In this document: piece by piece, positions 34,541 to 42,895 of the stretch
Numbering within the stretch: position 1 is the stretch's first letter
How the letters are laid out: each line of letters begins with the position of its first letter
Origin: Thiocapsa sp.
Lineage (GTDB): Bacteria > Pseudomonadota > Gammaproteobacteria > Chromatiales > Chromatiaceae
Assembly: GCF_018399035.1 (NCBI RefSeq)
Contig: NZ_CP073760.1
Span: 2,542,001-2,606,000, forward strand
DNA length: 64,000 bases
Reading direction: 5' to 3'
Position numbers and translations under genes: made by a program
The notes under the pieces: model-generated
The model's input: the letters and a program-made list of their open reading frames with translations, nothing else
The model's database searches: none
What the model was told of the DNA's origin: nothing

Positions 34541-35073
34541 CTACTGGGGGCAGACCCTGTACCAGGCGGCTCGCTCGCCGCCCACGACACGGTAGCGCAG
34601 CTCGAACAGGCGCGACTCATGTAGAGCCTGTCGCCAGCTGGTGCATCTGTACTTGTTGGGCTGCTGTTCAGGACTCCGTTCCATGATCCATCGCTCAGCC
34701 GCTGCAACGGGCGTCCAGCCGTCCACGGCGAGCTCGTTCGCCGCCTCGCGCAAAGCGCGGACGATGCCTGCGGCTGGCCAGTTCACTGTGCCGTCCGGGA
34801 AGATGCCATTGAACATGATGTCGTAGAAGGCATCGGACTGTGCGAACTCCGCGGCCAGGCGCCTGGCCTGATCCATGTGCTCAGCCCAGCCCCGAAGCTG
34901 TTCATAGTTCTTGCCGATGTGTTCGAACGCGGCAACCAGCGCGTTGCGTGCCGAAATGCATCCGTCTATCCGATGACCTTCATCAGGCGCTCGTACTGCT
35001 GAAGGCGCAGCAGGCAGTGGCCCAACAAACGTTGGACATCGTGCTGCTGTGCCTGAAGTTCCCCGTCGTTCAT
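34541..35073 (-). pseudogene. OST-HTH/LOTUS-domain protein, internally deleted
   Basis: The N-terminus starts at ATG 35073 (MNDGELQAQQHDVQRLLGHCLLRLQQYERLMK) and stops soon after near 34966. The C-terminal part continues in another frame from about 34985 to 34541 (ALVAAFEHIGKNYEQLRGWAEHMDQ... GIVRALREAANELAVDGWTPVAAAERWI... RLFELRY). These are the two ends of a known bacterial family of about 250 residues with a C-terminal LOTUS (RNA-binding) domain. The central about 100 residues are missing. The gene is therefore a deletion relic. The C-terminus from 34876 is still an open frame of 111 codons. Confidence 0.65.
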
Positions 35074-35117
35074 TGCGGACTGGAAACCAGCATATGCGGG
35101 GTCAGCAGCATATGGGG

Positions 35118-35657
35118 TCAGAGTCCCCAACTGGACTGGTCTCGGGGGAGCCGCCCGTCGGGATCGTTGACGGTGACCGAGTTGCCATCCACGAGCCGCT
35201 CTGAATACACCACGACGTTGGTTCCGCCCTCGTGCGCCTGGCTCGGAAAGAGGATGCCGGTATAGCCATGGGCCAGCACCAGATCGGCGAGAACCCATGT
35301 CGGGGGTTCGATGTGCCGCTCGAACTTCAGGTGGCGCCAGTCCTCGCGCCAGTCGTGCCAGAGCGCGTCCCAGGGCGCCCCCCCCTGCGCCACATGGTGG
35401 AGCAGGCGCAGGTCGACCAGGTCGCGCAGCGCCGCGGTGTACGAGCACATCGTGCAGGGTGGAAGGAAGGGGGAGGTCTGCTGGTACTCGCGCAAGGCGG
35501 TCACCTCATCCAACGACAGGTACAGCGCCTCGACGCCTTCTCGGTTGAAGCGCCCCCCTCGGGCTGCGGCGCCTGCGCCGCTGGTGGGGCGGCTGGCCCA
35601 CTGCGGGGTAAGCGCCCGGAACAACGTGGTGCCGGGGGGCAGATCGCAGAGGATCAA
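35118..35657 (-). CDS. RES-domain toxin
   Basis: A 179-residue protein of the RES family, NAD+-degrading toxins named after conserved Arg, Glu and Ser. Visible are TLFRALTPQWASRPTSGAGAAARGGRFNREGVEALYLSLDEVTALREYQ (the Arg before GGRFN and the Glu of the helix) and the C-terminal GILFPSQAHEGGTNVVVYSERL with its Ser. Full length for the family. It starts at a TTG that overlaps the stop of the antitoxin gene (TTGA), so translation is coupled. Known homologues (MbcT, RES/Xre pairs) deplete NAD+ and are held inactive by the antitoxin. Confidence 0.9.
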   Translation of the reverse strand: MILCDLPPGTTLFRALTPQWASRPTSGAGAAARGGRFNREGVEALYLSLDEVTALREYQQTSPFLPPCTMCSYTAALRDLVDLRLLHHVAQGGAPWDALWHDWREDWRHLKFERHIEPPTWVLADLVLAHGYTGILFPSQAHEGGTNVVVYSERLVDGNSVTVNDPDGRLPRDQSSWGL

Positions 35658-36022
35658 CCGACGAACCCGGTGCTGATGGACTCCAGGTAGCCGATCGCAT
35701 CCTCGGTCCGGCCTTCCTGTACCAGTTGCAACAGGGTCTTGTGACGGAACGCGGGAATGGGTTCGTTCTTGACCAGGAAGATGGCGCGTTGCGGGTCCGG
35801 CTGCACCGCCGCAGCGGCCGACAACACCCGCATCAGGTCACGCAGTGCGGATTGCAGTCTTGGCGATTCCGGGTGGGTGCGCAAGGTGTTGCGATGGACC
35901 CCCGCCAGCTCGGCCAGATCCTGCTGTTGCATGCCGAGGATGTCGGCGACGCCCGATGCAGAGAACCGCGACGTCCCGGGTTCCCGCGTCGATTCGAGCA
36001 CGTCTGCGAAGATGGCGGCCAT
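35654..36022 (-). CDS. Xre/MbcA/ParS-type antitoxin of the RES toxin
   Basis: A 122-residue protein. An HTH-like N-terminal half (VADILGMQQQDLAELAGVHRNTLRTHPESPRLQSALRDLMRVLSAA) and the C-terminal toxin-binding part (NEPIPAFRHKTLLQLVQEGRTEDAIGYLESISTGFVG) follow the MbcA/ParS pattern. ATG 36022 has AGGTG 7 bases upstream; longer in-frame starts lack family similarity. It should neutralise the RES toxin and repress its own promoter. An inverted repeat candidate operator lies 28 bases upstream. Confidence 0.88.
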   Translation of the reverse strand: MAAIFADVLESTREPGTSRFSASGVADILGMQQQDLAELAGVHRNTLRTHPESPRLQSALRDLMRVLSAAAAVQPDPQRAIFLVKNEPIPAFRHKTLLQLVQEGRTEDAIGYLESISTGFVG

Positions 36023-36049
36023 GGCGTTGCACCTGAGGGGGCATTTTTG

Positions 36050-36061
36050 CAATGCACATTG
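36050..36061. promoter_or_regulatory. Candidate operator of the RES/Xre pair
   Basis: CAATG-CA-CATTG (36050-36061) is an inverted repeat located 28-39 bases upstream of the antitoxin start, where an autoregulatory site would be expected. It is followed by another short pair (GCATT/AATGC). Assignment rests on position only. Confidence 0.35.
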
Positions 36062-36625
36062 TACGCACAGCTTAAGCACAGCTCCAGTCCCAGCCCGTCC
36101 CGCGGCCCGTCGCGACGGGTAAGTCGCCTGCTTCAGCGACCCCCTGGGGATAGCTCCAAACAGAGTGAGCGGGTCATGAGCTACCCAAGATCGATCGTTG
36201 CCGCACCAGATGCGCCTGCACGGTTTCCCGACTCGCCGCATGACGAGGCGGGAATGGTGGCGGTTACAGTTTTTGCGATGCCGTCGCTCGGACCAACGCA
36301 CCCTGCCACAGCCCCCCGACCCCTCTCACCGGCGAGCTGCACGATATGCACCCACAGCCGTTCCGGCACGTTCAGGCGGCCCCTTCGAGTGTCAGCTGCA
36401 CGCCGAGCTGAGCCATCCAGAGGGCCTTCTGCGGGCGACCGCTCTGCGTCCTGAACGGTCGCCCGGGACGAGGCGCCGAGCGGCAGGTCCGGGTCGTGAC
36501 CGAACCTTTCCGCAGCCTCTCAGCGGATGTCATTTTTTATTCAATACAAGATCACCAAGAGCGTTCCGAAGGTTGAAACGCCGGGATGGCGCTTCGACGA
36601 CTCATCGGAATGTCCCTGATGATCT
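36062..36625. other. Gene-free stretch of the toxin-antitoxin island
   Basis: About 560 bases without a convincing product on either strand. Short minus-strand frames with fragmentary protein-like composition (for example LGVQLTLEG near 36390-36415) suggest decayed genes but cannot be assigned. No integrase, transposase or inverted-repeat ends were found. Confidence 0.35.
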
Positions 36626-36818
36626 CAACCGCGCCCGGCGCGGTATACGATGTTTTTGGATGGGATCGGCCCCGGCAGACTTGACGACCGTTAGAGCTGA
36701 CGCGGTTTAAGATATTAAAAAATATAAATTTTAAACCGCGCCCCCCGCTAAGGGTCGTGGATGCATAAAACGTCGAGCTCACTTGAAAGTTGGCATCTCG
36801 CTCTGGACGCGGTTTAGG
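36626..36818. repeat. Composite repeat B-linker-A, inverted orientation
   Basis: Module B (36626-36712, with GGGATCGGCCCCGGCAGAC), AT-rich linker (36713-36730) and module A (36731-36818, ending GGACGCGGTTTA). It is the inverse orientation of the copy at 7176-7369. Its left arm is degraded (CTCAACCGCG). Confidence 0.85.
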
Positions 36819-36828
36819 TCAAGGTGCC

Positions 36829-36945
36829 GCATCGGCGGACTCATCTCCTCGAAACTGGCCGACACCTTGCTGACCCCGGTCATGTTCCTGCGCTGGGGGC
36901 AGGTGCCTGCGCGGCGCTACGGGGATGCGCACTGGGCAAGGTCAC
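36829..36945 (+). pseudogene. 3' remnant of a second RND pump gene
   Basis: It encodes [28 protein letters not shown], matching the C-terminus of the pump at 34135-34231 ([28 protein letters not shown]) with changes at several codons. Similarity continues about 15-20 bases past the stop (GCAAGGTCACCG against GCAGGGTCACCG). It lies antisense under the C-terminal codons of the histidine kinase. It is the right boundary of the toxin-antitoxin insert. Confidence 0.75.
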
Positions 36946-38364
36946 CGTAAATCGTGTCCAGCCAGCACGGGAACTCGCCTCGACGGCCCCGCCGTGGGCC
37001 TCGATGATGGACTTGACGATGGCCAAGCCGAGCCCGGTGCCGGACCCCGCCGTTTCGCCGCGGCGACCGCGGGCCGGATCGGCACGGTAGAAGCGCTCGA
37101 AGAGACGCGCAGCCTGCTCCGGCGGGATGGGTAGCCCGGGGTTCTCGACGAGGATTCGCGCGTAACGCCCATCGTCCTGCAGCTGCACGCGCACCTGCTG
37201 CCCCAGGTCCGTATGGCGAATGGAGTTGCTCAACAGATTGCTCAGGGCCCGACGCAACATCAAGGGGTCTGCCTGAGCGCAGGCGCTACCGGTCAACACG
37301 AGCGAGACGCCGCGCTCCTCGGCCCAGGCATCGAAATAGTCGAACAGATCTCGCACCTGGGCCGCGAGGTCCAGGACATCGGCGGTGGGGTGCAGCAGGC
37401 CGTGGTCCGCACGGGCGAGAAAGAGCATGTCGCCGATCATCTGGCCCATGCGCTCGTACTCTTCGAGGCTCGAATACAGCACCTCGCGATACTGATCGGC
37501 GTCGCGTGCGGCATTGAGCGCGACCTGGGTCTGGAGCGTGAGATTGGAGATCGGGGTGCGCAGCTCGTGGGCGATGTCCGCGGAGACATCCGACAGGCGT
37601 TGGAAGCTGTCCTGCAGGCGCGCGAGCATGGCGTTGAAGGCGACCACCAACGACTTGATCTCGGGCGGCACCCGCGTCTCGGGCAGGCGTGCACCGAGCC
37701 GGCTCGCATCCAGGTCCGCGGCCAAGGCCGTGATGCGTCGCAGCGGGCGCAGGCCGGCGTGCGTGACGGCCCAACCCAAGGCGGCGGCGGCAGCCGCGGC
37801 CAGCAGCATGGCCAGCACCAAGATGCGCCGAAACTCGGCCATAAAGGCTTGGTGATGGCTGATGTCGAGGCCGATGGCGACGGTATCGGACGGGGGCTCG
37901 GCCATGCCCGCCGTCGTCGCGTCCCGCGTCTGCCGAGACGCCCCGACGGAGACGCGGGCGATCAGCCCGCGAAAGGCGCGCGGACCATCGTCCCAGCGCG
38001 CCCAGAGGATGTCGTCCGGCTGCCCCGAGCCGCTGCGCGCCGACGCGGTCTCGGGAGGAAGCTGCCCGCGCGCACTGACGAAGCGAACCCTGCCGTCGGG
38101 CGCCTGAACACGCAGCGCCAATCCCGGATGGCCGACCAGCGCGGCCTCCAAGTCCGCCGGCAGGCTCGCCAGTGCCCCGGGGGTCGTGGCCTTGCCGAGC
38201 AGGTTGCGCACCAAGGCGAGCTTGCCGGCGATCTCGTGGTGATCGAGCTCGCGGAAATGCAGCGCGACCGCGCGCTCCAACGTCCATCCCAGGCCGAGCA
38301 GCAAAGCGACGGTCGAGACCGCGAACAAGAGGCTCAGCCGGACGGTGAGGGACGGCGCCTTCAC
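36880..38364 (-). CDS. Heavy-metal sensor histidine kinase (CusS-like)
   Basis: A 494-residue kinase. Two TM helices bracket a periplasmic sensor of about 170 residues; then a HAMP domain ([26 protein letters not shown]), the H-box ([26 protein letters not shown]), an N-box ([14 protein letters not shown]) and a G2 box ([20 protein letters not shown]). The architecture and order match the CusS/CopS family. It starts with GTG overlapping the regulator stop (GTGA), so the pair is coupled. The last about 17 residues ([17 protein letters not shown]) are non-family and are read from the antisense of the pump remnant. Confidence 0.92.
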   Translation of the reverse strand: MKAPSLTVRLSLLFAVSTVALLLGLGWTLERAVALHFRELDHHEIAGKLALVRNLLGKATTPGALASLPADLEAALVGHPGLALRVQAPDGRVRFVSARGQLPPETASARSGSGQPDDILWARWDDGPRAFRGLIARVSVGASRQTRDATTAGMAEPPSDTVAIGLDISHHQAFMAEFRRILVLAMLLAAAAAAALGWAVTHAGLRPLRRITALAADLDASRLGARLPETRVPPEIKSLVVAFNAMLARLQDSFQRLSDVSADIAHELRTPISNLTLQTQVALNAARDADQYREVLYSSLEEYERMGQMIGDMLFLARADHGLLHPTADVLDLAAQVRDLFDYFDAWAEERGVSLVLTGSACAQADPLMLRRALSNLLSNSIRHTDLGQQVRVQLQDDGRYARILVENPGLPIPPEQAARLFERFYRADPARGRRGETAGSGTGLGLAIVKSIIEAHGGAVEASSRAGWTRFTVTLPSAHPRSAAQAPAPSAGT

Positions 38365-39038
38365 TCCGGCGTATCCAGCACGTAGCCCATGCCGCGCACG
38401 GTCTGGATCAAACGGGGCTCGAAGCCCTCGTCGACCTTCAGACGCAGCCGGCGTACGGCGACATCCACCACGTTGGTATCGCTGTCGAAGTTCATGTCCC
38501 ACACCGAGGAGGCGATGAGCGAGCGCGGCAAGACCTCCCCGCGACGGCGCATGAACAATTCCAGCAGTGCGTATTCCTTGGCCGTCAGCTCGATGCGTCG
38601 ACCGCCGCGCAGCACGCGACGGCGCAGCAGGTCCAGCTCCAGATCGGCCACGCGCAGGACGGTCGGCTCGCTCGTCGCCCGGCCTCGCCGCAAGAGGGTC
38701 CGCACCCGCGCCAGCAGCTCGGCGAAGGCAAAGGGCTTGATCAGGTAGTCGTCGGCACCGAGCTCCAGTCCCTTCACACGGTCGTCCACCTGGTCGCGCG
38801 CCGTGAGGAACAGCACCGGCAGATCCGGATCCTTGCGCCGCACGCCGCAGAGGACTTGCCAGCCGTCCAGACCCGGCAGCATGACGTCCAGGATCACCAG
38901 GTCATAGTCCCCGCCGGTGGCCAGATGCAGACCGTCGAAGCCGTCGCGCGCCAGATCGACGACAAAGCCCGCCTCGGTCAAGCCCTGGCGCAGATAATCA
39001 CCCGTCTTGGGCTCGTCCTCGACGATCAAAATCCTCAT
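38361..39038 (-). CDS. Heavy-metal response regulator (CusR/CopR-like)
   Basis: A 225-residue OmpR-family regulator. Receiver: [30 protein letters not shown], phosphoacceptor in [13 protein letters not shown], Lys in [16 protein letters not shown]. The winged-helix output has [20 protein letters not shown] and [16 protein letters not shown]. The N-terminal signature [10 protein letters not shown] is characteristic of the CusR/CopR/SilR group that responds to copper or silver. A matching operator lies 77 bases upstream (39115-39130), so it probably controls itself and the His-rich gene opposite. Confidence 0.93.
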   Translation of the reverse strand: MRILIVEDEPKTGDYLRQGLTEAGFVVDLARDGFDGLHLATGGDYDLVILDVMLPGLDGWQVLCGVRRKDPDLPVLFLTARDQVDDRVKGLELGADDYLIKPFAFAELLARVRTLLRRGRATSEPTVLRVADLELDLLRRRVLRGGRRIELTAKEYALLELFMRRRGEVLPRSLIASSVWDMNFDSDTNVVDVAVRRLRLKVDEGFEPRLIQTVRGMGYVLDTPE

Positions 39039-39111
39039 CGCTGTCCTCGACGTGGTTGCGCTGGCTCGGGCCGTGGATCCCGATCCGTATTCGGCCGCTC
39101 GTCAGGCGATG

Positions 39112-39133
39112 AAAATGACGCATTTGTCATGGT
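39112..39133. promoter_or_regulatory. CusR/CopR box between cusRS-like genes and the His-rich gene
   Basis: ATGAC-6-GTCAT (39115-39119 and 39126-39130), preceded by AAA and with TT at the end of the spacer. This matches the enterobacterial CusR box layout. It is placed in the divergent region between the regulator start (39038) and the exported protein (39301). Exact dyad over the conserved bases. Confidence 0.65.
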
Positions 39134-39300
39134 CCGGTCAGGATGGGGTCAGTGCCGCGACGGAGAATCAAAGGGCCGAGCGGATCCTCGCATCCGGCTC
39201 GGGCACCGACAAACCATGGCGGACGTGGCTCGGTTGCGCGGTATCGCGACACCCGGCGCCTCGCCCGCCGCACGACCCGATCGCAAACGGAGAGAGTCCC

Positions 39301-39756
39301 ATGAAAACCATGACCGGCGTCCTGCTTGCACTCGCCCTCGCAACCCCCGCATTCGCGCATGACGATGCCACGCTGGACGCGATGCCGTCCCCGAACGGCG
39401 GTCAGGTCCGCATGTCCGGACCCTATCATTTCGAGCTGGTGCTCGGCGACAACGCAGTCAGCGTCTATCTCACCGACCACGCCGATACACCCGTGCCGAG
39501 CGAGGGCGTCGGCGGCAATGTGATCATCATGAGCGGCGAGCGCGTGACGATCCCCGTCGTCCCGACAGGCGACAACAGACTCACCGGCCAAGGCACCTTC
39601 GAGAAGCGCCCGGACATGAAGGCGATCGCCTCGCTGAACTTCCCGGACGGCAACAGCTGGCAGGCCCGATTCACGCCGGGCACAGTGAGCGTGCAGGGGG
39701 AATCCGCAGCCGTCGATCCAGCGACCGACGGCGACGACCACGCCCATCATCACTAA
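39301..39756 (+). CDS. His-rich periplasmic metal-associated protein
   Basis: A 151-residue protein. Signal peptide (MKTMTGVLLALALATPAFA) with cleavage before HDD, a central beta domain (GGQVRMSGPYHFELVLGDNAVSVYLTDHADTPVPSEGVGGNVIIMSGERVTI) and a His-rich tail (DDHAHHH). The central domain pattern resembles the small extra domain at the N-terminus of the efflux adaptor (LELVAVLEDGTLTVYLDEFATNRPI), suggesting a shared metal-binding or chaperone module. GGAGAG precedes the ATG. It is divergent from cusR and probably under the same box. Longer upstream frames are not supported. Confidence 0.75.
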   Translation: MKTMTGVLLALALATPAFAHDDATLDAMPSPNGGQVRMSGPYHFELVLGDNAVSVYLTDHADTPVPSEGVGGNVIIMSGERVTIPVVPTGDNRLTGQGTFEKRPDMKAIASLNFPDGNSWQARFTPGTVSVQGESAAVDPATDGDDHAHHH

Positions 39757-39772
39757 TCGCGGAGCCGACCGA

Positions 39773-40318
39773 TCAGCGCCCGTTCCGAGCGCCTGCCGCG
39801 GTTCCATCCGATGGCATCATGGCCCCGAGCAATCCCTTCAAAAGGTCGATCGGCGCAGGCGGACAGCCGGGGATCTTGATGTCGACCGGGATGACGTTCT
39901 CGATCGCACCGCAGGAGGCATAGGAGACCCCGATCTCGCCGCCGTCGCAGGCGCAGGTGCCGGCGGCGATCACGAATTTGGGCGAGGGGGTGGCGCGCCA
40001 GGTGCGGCGCAGTGCGGTCTCCATGTGGCGCGACACCGGACCGGTCACGAGCAGCACATCGGCATGGCGCGGCGAGGCAACGAAGTGGATACCGAAGCGC
40101 TCCACATCGTAGAAAGGGTTGTCGAGCGCATGGATCTCCAGCTCGCAGCCGTTGCAGGAGCCCGCGTCGACCTGGCGGATGGCGAGACTGCGGCCGAAGC
40201 GCGCATCGATGTGTCGACGCACCTCGATCCCGAGCCGCTCCAGCTCGTCGTCGTCGTGCGCAGGCGGGGCCTCGGTGACGACACCGGTGCGGAAGGATTG
40301 CTTAAGGATTCGGAACAT
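39773..40318 (-). CDS. Ehr/hydrogenase-4 small subunit (HyfI/NuoB-like)
   Basis: A 181-residue iron-sulfur subunit. Cysteines for the proximal [4Fe-4S] cluster are present: CNGC (55, 58), C122/C124 in GTCACDGG, and C152 in IPGCPP; C136 is also in a conserved position. It is the last subunit gene of the operon that starts at 48172, but a toxin-antitoxin cassette separates it from the large-subunit gene. The start ATG at 40318 immediately follows a stem-loop arm, with no clear ribosome-binding site, so expression may be affected. The family usually donates or accepts electrons next to the catalytic large subunit. Confidence 0.88.
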   Translation of the reverse strand: MFRILKQSFRTGVVTEAPPAHDDDELERLGIEVRRHIDARFGRSLAIRQVDAGSCNGCELEIHALDNPFYDVERFGIHFVASPRHADVLLVTGPVSRHMETALRRTWRATPSPKFVIAAGTCACDGGEIGVSYASCGAIENVIPVDIKIPGCPPAPIDLLKGLLGAMMPSDGTAAGARNGR

Positions 40319-40357
40319 GCTGAACCGCGTCTCGTAGTAATGCGGAAGAGTGATCGC

Positions 40358-40513
40358 CAACCGCGATGGCGAGGATACCCATGAACTCTCTGCCTGACGC
40401 GATTCAGAAAAAAGCATTCAATATCCTGAACCGCGCCCGCTCCGGCGTCCGTTGATGGCCGCGAGGTCGAACCGAGCAACCAATCGCGCCTGTCGTAGGG
40501 TGGCGCGGTTCAG
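40358..40513. repeat. Three-armed stem-loop repeat, copy 1 flanking the MazEF cassette
   Basis: Arms GACGCGATTCAG (40396-40407), CTGAACCGCGCC (40426-40437) and GGCGCGGTTCAG (40502-40513); the last two pair perfectly over 12 bases. The shared segment AAAGCATTCAATATCC lies between the first two. It is a direct repeat of 41116-41276. The right arm abuts the stop codon of the toxin gene (40514). Confidence 0.85.
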
Positions 40514-40837
40514 CTAGGCAAATCCGAGAAAGAGCGCGAGCCCCCGGTTGACGGCAACCATGGTGTCGTCGTCGAGTCTGCCGAACGGCGCTCCCAGCTT
40601 GTCCCGACGCACCGTCATGGCCTTATCGATCATGATCTGAGAGCGCTTGCGCAGGCCATTCTCCGGGGTTGGATCGACGCTCAGGCGGATCAACGGAGCC
40701 TCGACCAGGGTCGACGAGACCAGCAAGAGTGTCGCGGTTGCCGTCGCACCGAAGTGATCCGATTGAATCATCAACGCGGGCCTTGGCTTGCCGAAATCTC
40801 CCGGCATGGCAACCGTGACCAGGTCGCCGCGCTTCAT
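40514..40837 (-). CDS. MazF/PemK-type toxin
   Basis: A 107-residue protein with the family start MKRGDLVTVAMPGDFGKPRPALMIQSDHF and the later LLLVSSTLVEAPLIRLSV, GLRKRSQIMIDKAMTV and FGRLDDDTMVAVNRGLALFLGF. MazF/PemK proteins are sequence-specific mRNA interferases. The ATG overlaps the antitoxin stop (ATGA). The gene and its antitoxin interrupt the hydrogenase-like operon. Confidence 0.92.
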   Translation of the reverse strand: MKRGDLVTVAMPGDFGKPRPALMIQSDHFGATATATLLLVSSTLVEAPLIRLSVDPTPENGLRKRSQIMIDKAMTVRRDKLGAPFGRLDDDTMVAVNRGLALFLGFA

Positions 40838-41055
40838 ACCGACCACTCATCGGCATCCGCAAGGGCGGCGTCGATGAAGCCCATCAGGCCCTGGTCCGCC
40901 GCATCCGCCTGCGCAACCGCGAGCGACTGGCGTCGGCACTCCTCTGCGAACCCCGGCCGCTTTGTATCGGGCACCCAGATCTGCAAGGGCCTCAATCCGG
41001 CCGCGCGAAGCGCATCGCGCCGCTTCCGGACACGTTCGTTGACAGGTATCGACAT
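40834..41055 (-). CDS. MazE-type antitoxin (DUF3018-like)
   Basis: A 73-residue protein: MSIPVNERVRKRRDALRAAGLRPLQIWVPDTKRPGFAEECRRQSLAVAQAD... with an N-terminal ribbon-helix-helix-like basic part and an acidic C-terminus that would bind the toxin. ATG 41055 has GGAG 6 bases upstream and is preferred over the in-frame ATG four codons earlier. It is followed by the overlapping toxin gene. Typical autoregulated module. Confidence 0.88.
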   Translation of the reverse strand: MSIPVNERVRKRRDALRAAGLRPLQIWVPDTKRPGFAEECRRQSLAVAQADAADQGLMGFIDAALADADEWSV

Positions 41056-41075
41056 GAGGGTCTCCATGGAATCGT

Positions 41076-41110
41076 TACATGTAGCTTATGCCGAACGCCA
41101 AGCGTGTCAA
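41076..41110 (-). promoter_or_regulatory. Candidate MazEF promoter and operator
   Basis: On the minus strand TTGACA (41105-41110) is followed after 16 bases by TAAGCT (41083-41088). The 8-base palindrome TACATGTA (41076-41083) lies just downstream of the -10, a suitable site for antitoxin repression. The -10 is weak. Confidence 0.45.
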
Positions 41111-41115
41111 CGGCC

Positions 41116-41276
41116 AATCGAAAGCCGCGATGACAAGGATATCCACGGCCCCTCCGCCTGAAGCGGTTCAAAAAAAGCATTCAATATCCTGAACCGCGCC
41201 TGCTACAACATTCGTTGATGAGCGCGAGTCCGAGCCGAGCGGCCAACCCCGCATGTGCTAAAGGGGCGCGGTTCAG
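41116..41276. repeat. Three-armed stem-loop repeat, copy 2 flanking the MazEF cassette
   Basis: Arms GCGGTTCA (41163-41170), CTGAACCGCGCC (41189-41200) and GGCGCGGTTCAG (41265-41276). It shares AAAGCATTCAATATCC and the overall layout with copy 1 in the same orientation. The right arm contains the stop codon of the large-subunit gene (41273-41275). Confidence 0.85.
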
Positions 41277-42895
41277 AGGTCCACCCCCGCATACGACCCA
41301 TTAACCGACTTATTGCACACCGGAAAGTCGGGAACGATGTTGCCGTGGATCAGGCGCTCCAGGGCCGGCCAGGTGAACCAGCTCGGGTCGCGCGGGAAGT
41401 AGCGGGCGATCCGACCCTCCGCCGCGAAGCGCACGAAGCACAAGATCTCGCCGCGCCAGCCCTCGATCAGGCCCAGGCCCATGGCGCCCTCCTCCGGAAG
41501 CGGGAAGGGTGCGGCGATCTCGCCCTCCGGCAGGGCATCGAGCAGGCGGTCGAGCATCCAGAGACTCGCGCGGACCTCCTTCATGCGCACCCGCACACGG
41601 GCGGCGACGTCTCCGGAGGTCTCCTCCGGGATGTCGACCGTCACCTGATCGTAGGGCGCATAGGGGCTGTCGCGACGGACATCGAACGTCAGCCCGCTGG
41701 CCTTGCCCACATAGCCGGTGCAGCCGAGCGCGCGCGCGTCGGCTTGCGCGAGGATGCCGGTACCGATCAGCCGGTCGTCGAGCGACGGATGGTCGTCGAC
41801 GATCTCGAACAGGGGCTCGACGGCCTTGTGCAGGGCGGCATGATCCAGACGCAGCTCGCGGAAGGCCGTCGCCGAAAGATCGCAGGCGACGCCGCCGGGG
41901 ACCAGCGTGTCCATCATCAGGCGGTGGCCGAAGCGTGCGGCGCTGCGGCGCTGCCACTGCTCGCGCAGCCGGGCGCACTGAACGTGGGCGAAGGCGAAGC
42001 CGACGTCGTTGCAGACGGCGCCGATGTCGCCGAGATGGTTGGCGATGCGCTCGCGCTCGGCCAGGAGTGCGCGCAGGCTCATCGCGCGCGGCGGCGGCAC
42101 ACAGCCGGCGGCGCGCTCCATCGCCTGAGCGGCGGCCCAGGCATGGGCGACGGTCGAGTCGCCCGAGACGCGCCCGGCAAGTCGCATGAGCCCCTGCGGA
42201 TCGCGCCCGACGGCCAGCTTCTCGATCCCGCGATGGACGTAGCCGAGGCGCGCCTCCAGACGCAGGACGTCCTCGCCCGCGGCCTGGAAACGGAAGTGAC
42301 CGGGCTCGATGATGCCGGCATGGACGGGGCCGACCGGGATCTCGTAGACGCCGCTGCCCTGGATGCGGGTGAAGGGATAGTCGACATCGGCCGGGGTGCG
42401 CCGCTCGCTGCGCCCTTCGATCGGGAAATCCGGCCGCAGCGGATAGTCGTCGGCCGACCAGGCTTGGTGGCGGGTCCAACGCCGATCGTCCGGATGCCCG
42501 AGAAAGCGTACGCCGGTCAGGTCCTGGGCGTGGCGCTCCAGGCGATCGACGCCGGGGTAGACCGGCGTGTGCGAGCCCAGAACCGGCCGCGTCTGCGGGA
42601 CCAGTGTCTGTAGGATCAGATAGTCGCCGCCCAGCTCCAGGCACGCCTGCACGCGGATCGCCGGGCCCTCGATGTCGGTCTCGCTTTCCATCGGTCCAGC
42701 CCCGAGCGGATCGGCCCAGACACCCGCGTGCCTCAGCCCCATCGCCGCGGCGATCTTGCCAGCCGGCCCCCAGTCCTCGGCATCGAGCTCCAGACGATGG
42801 GCCGGGGCCAAGGCGCGGTCATCGCCGTGTCGGGCGATCAGACGATCGTCGTCGAGCCGGGCCAGAAACTCGGACAACCAGTCGAAACGGCTCAT
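41273..42895 (-). CDS. Ehr large subunit (HyfG/NuoCD-like) lacking NiFe ligands
   Basis: A 540-residue protein: an N-terminal NuoC-like domain (about 1-165) fused to a NuoD/hydrogenase large-subunit domain. The position of the hydrogenase L1 motif (RxCGxC) reads GRVSGDSTVAH (241-251) with no cysteine. The C-terminal L2 position (DPCxxC) reads FPVCNKSVNGS with a single Cys. It therefore cannot bind a NiFe centre. This is the defining feature of energy-converting hydrogenase-related (Ehr) complexes, whose reaction is unknown. The start overlaps the stop of the HyfF-like gene (ATGA); the stop codon lies in a repeat arm. Confidence 0.88.
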   Translation of the reverse strand: MSRFDWLSEFLARLDDDRLIARHGDDRALAPAHRLELDAEDWGPAGKIAAAMGLRHAGVWADPLGAGPMESETDIEGPAIRVQACLELGGDYLILQTLVPQTRPVLGSHTPVYPGVDRLERHAQDLTGVRFLGHPDDRRWTRHQAWSADDYPLRPDFPIEGRSERRTPADVDYPFTRIQGSGVYEIPVGPVHAGIIEPGHFRFQAAGEDVLRLEARLGYVHRGIEKLAVGRDPQGLMRLAGRVSGDSTVAHAWAAAQAMERAAGCVPPPRAMSLRALLAERERIANHLGDIGAVCNDVGFAFAHVQCARLREQWQRRSAARFGHRLMMDTLVPGGVACDLSATAFRELRLDHAALHKAVEPLFEIVDDHPSLDDRLIGTGILAQADARALGCTGYVGKASGLTFDVRRDSPYAPYDQVTVDIPEETSGDVAARVRVRMKEVRASLWMLDRLLDALPEGEIAAPFPLPEEGAMGLGLIEGWRGEILCFVRFAAEGRIARYFPRDPSWFTWPALERLIHGNIVPDFPVCNKSVNGSYAGVDL

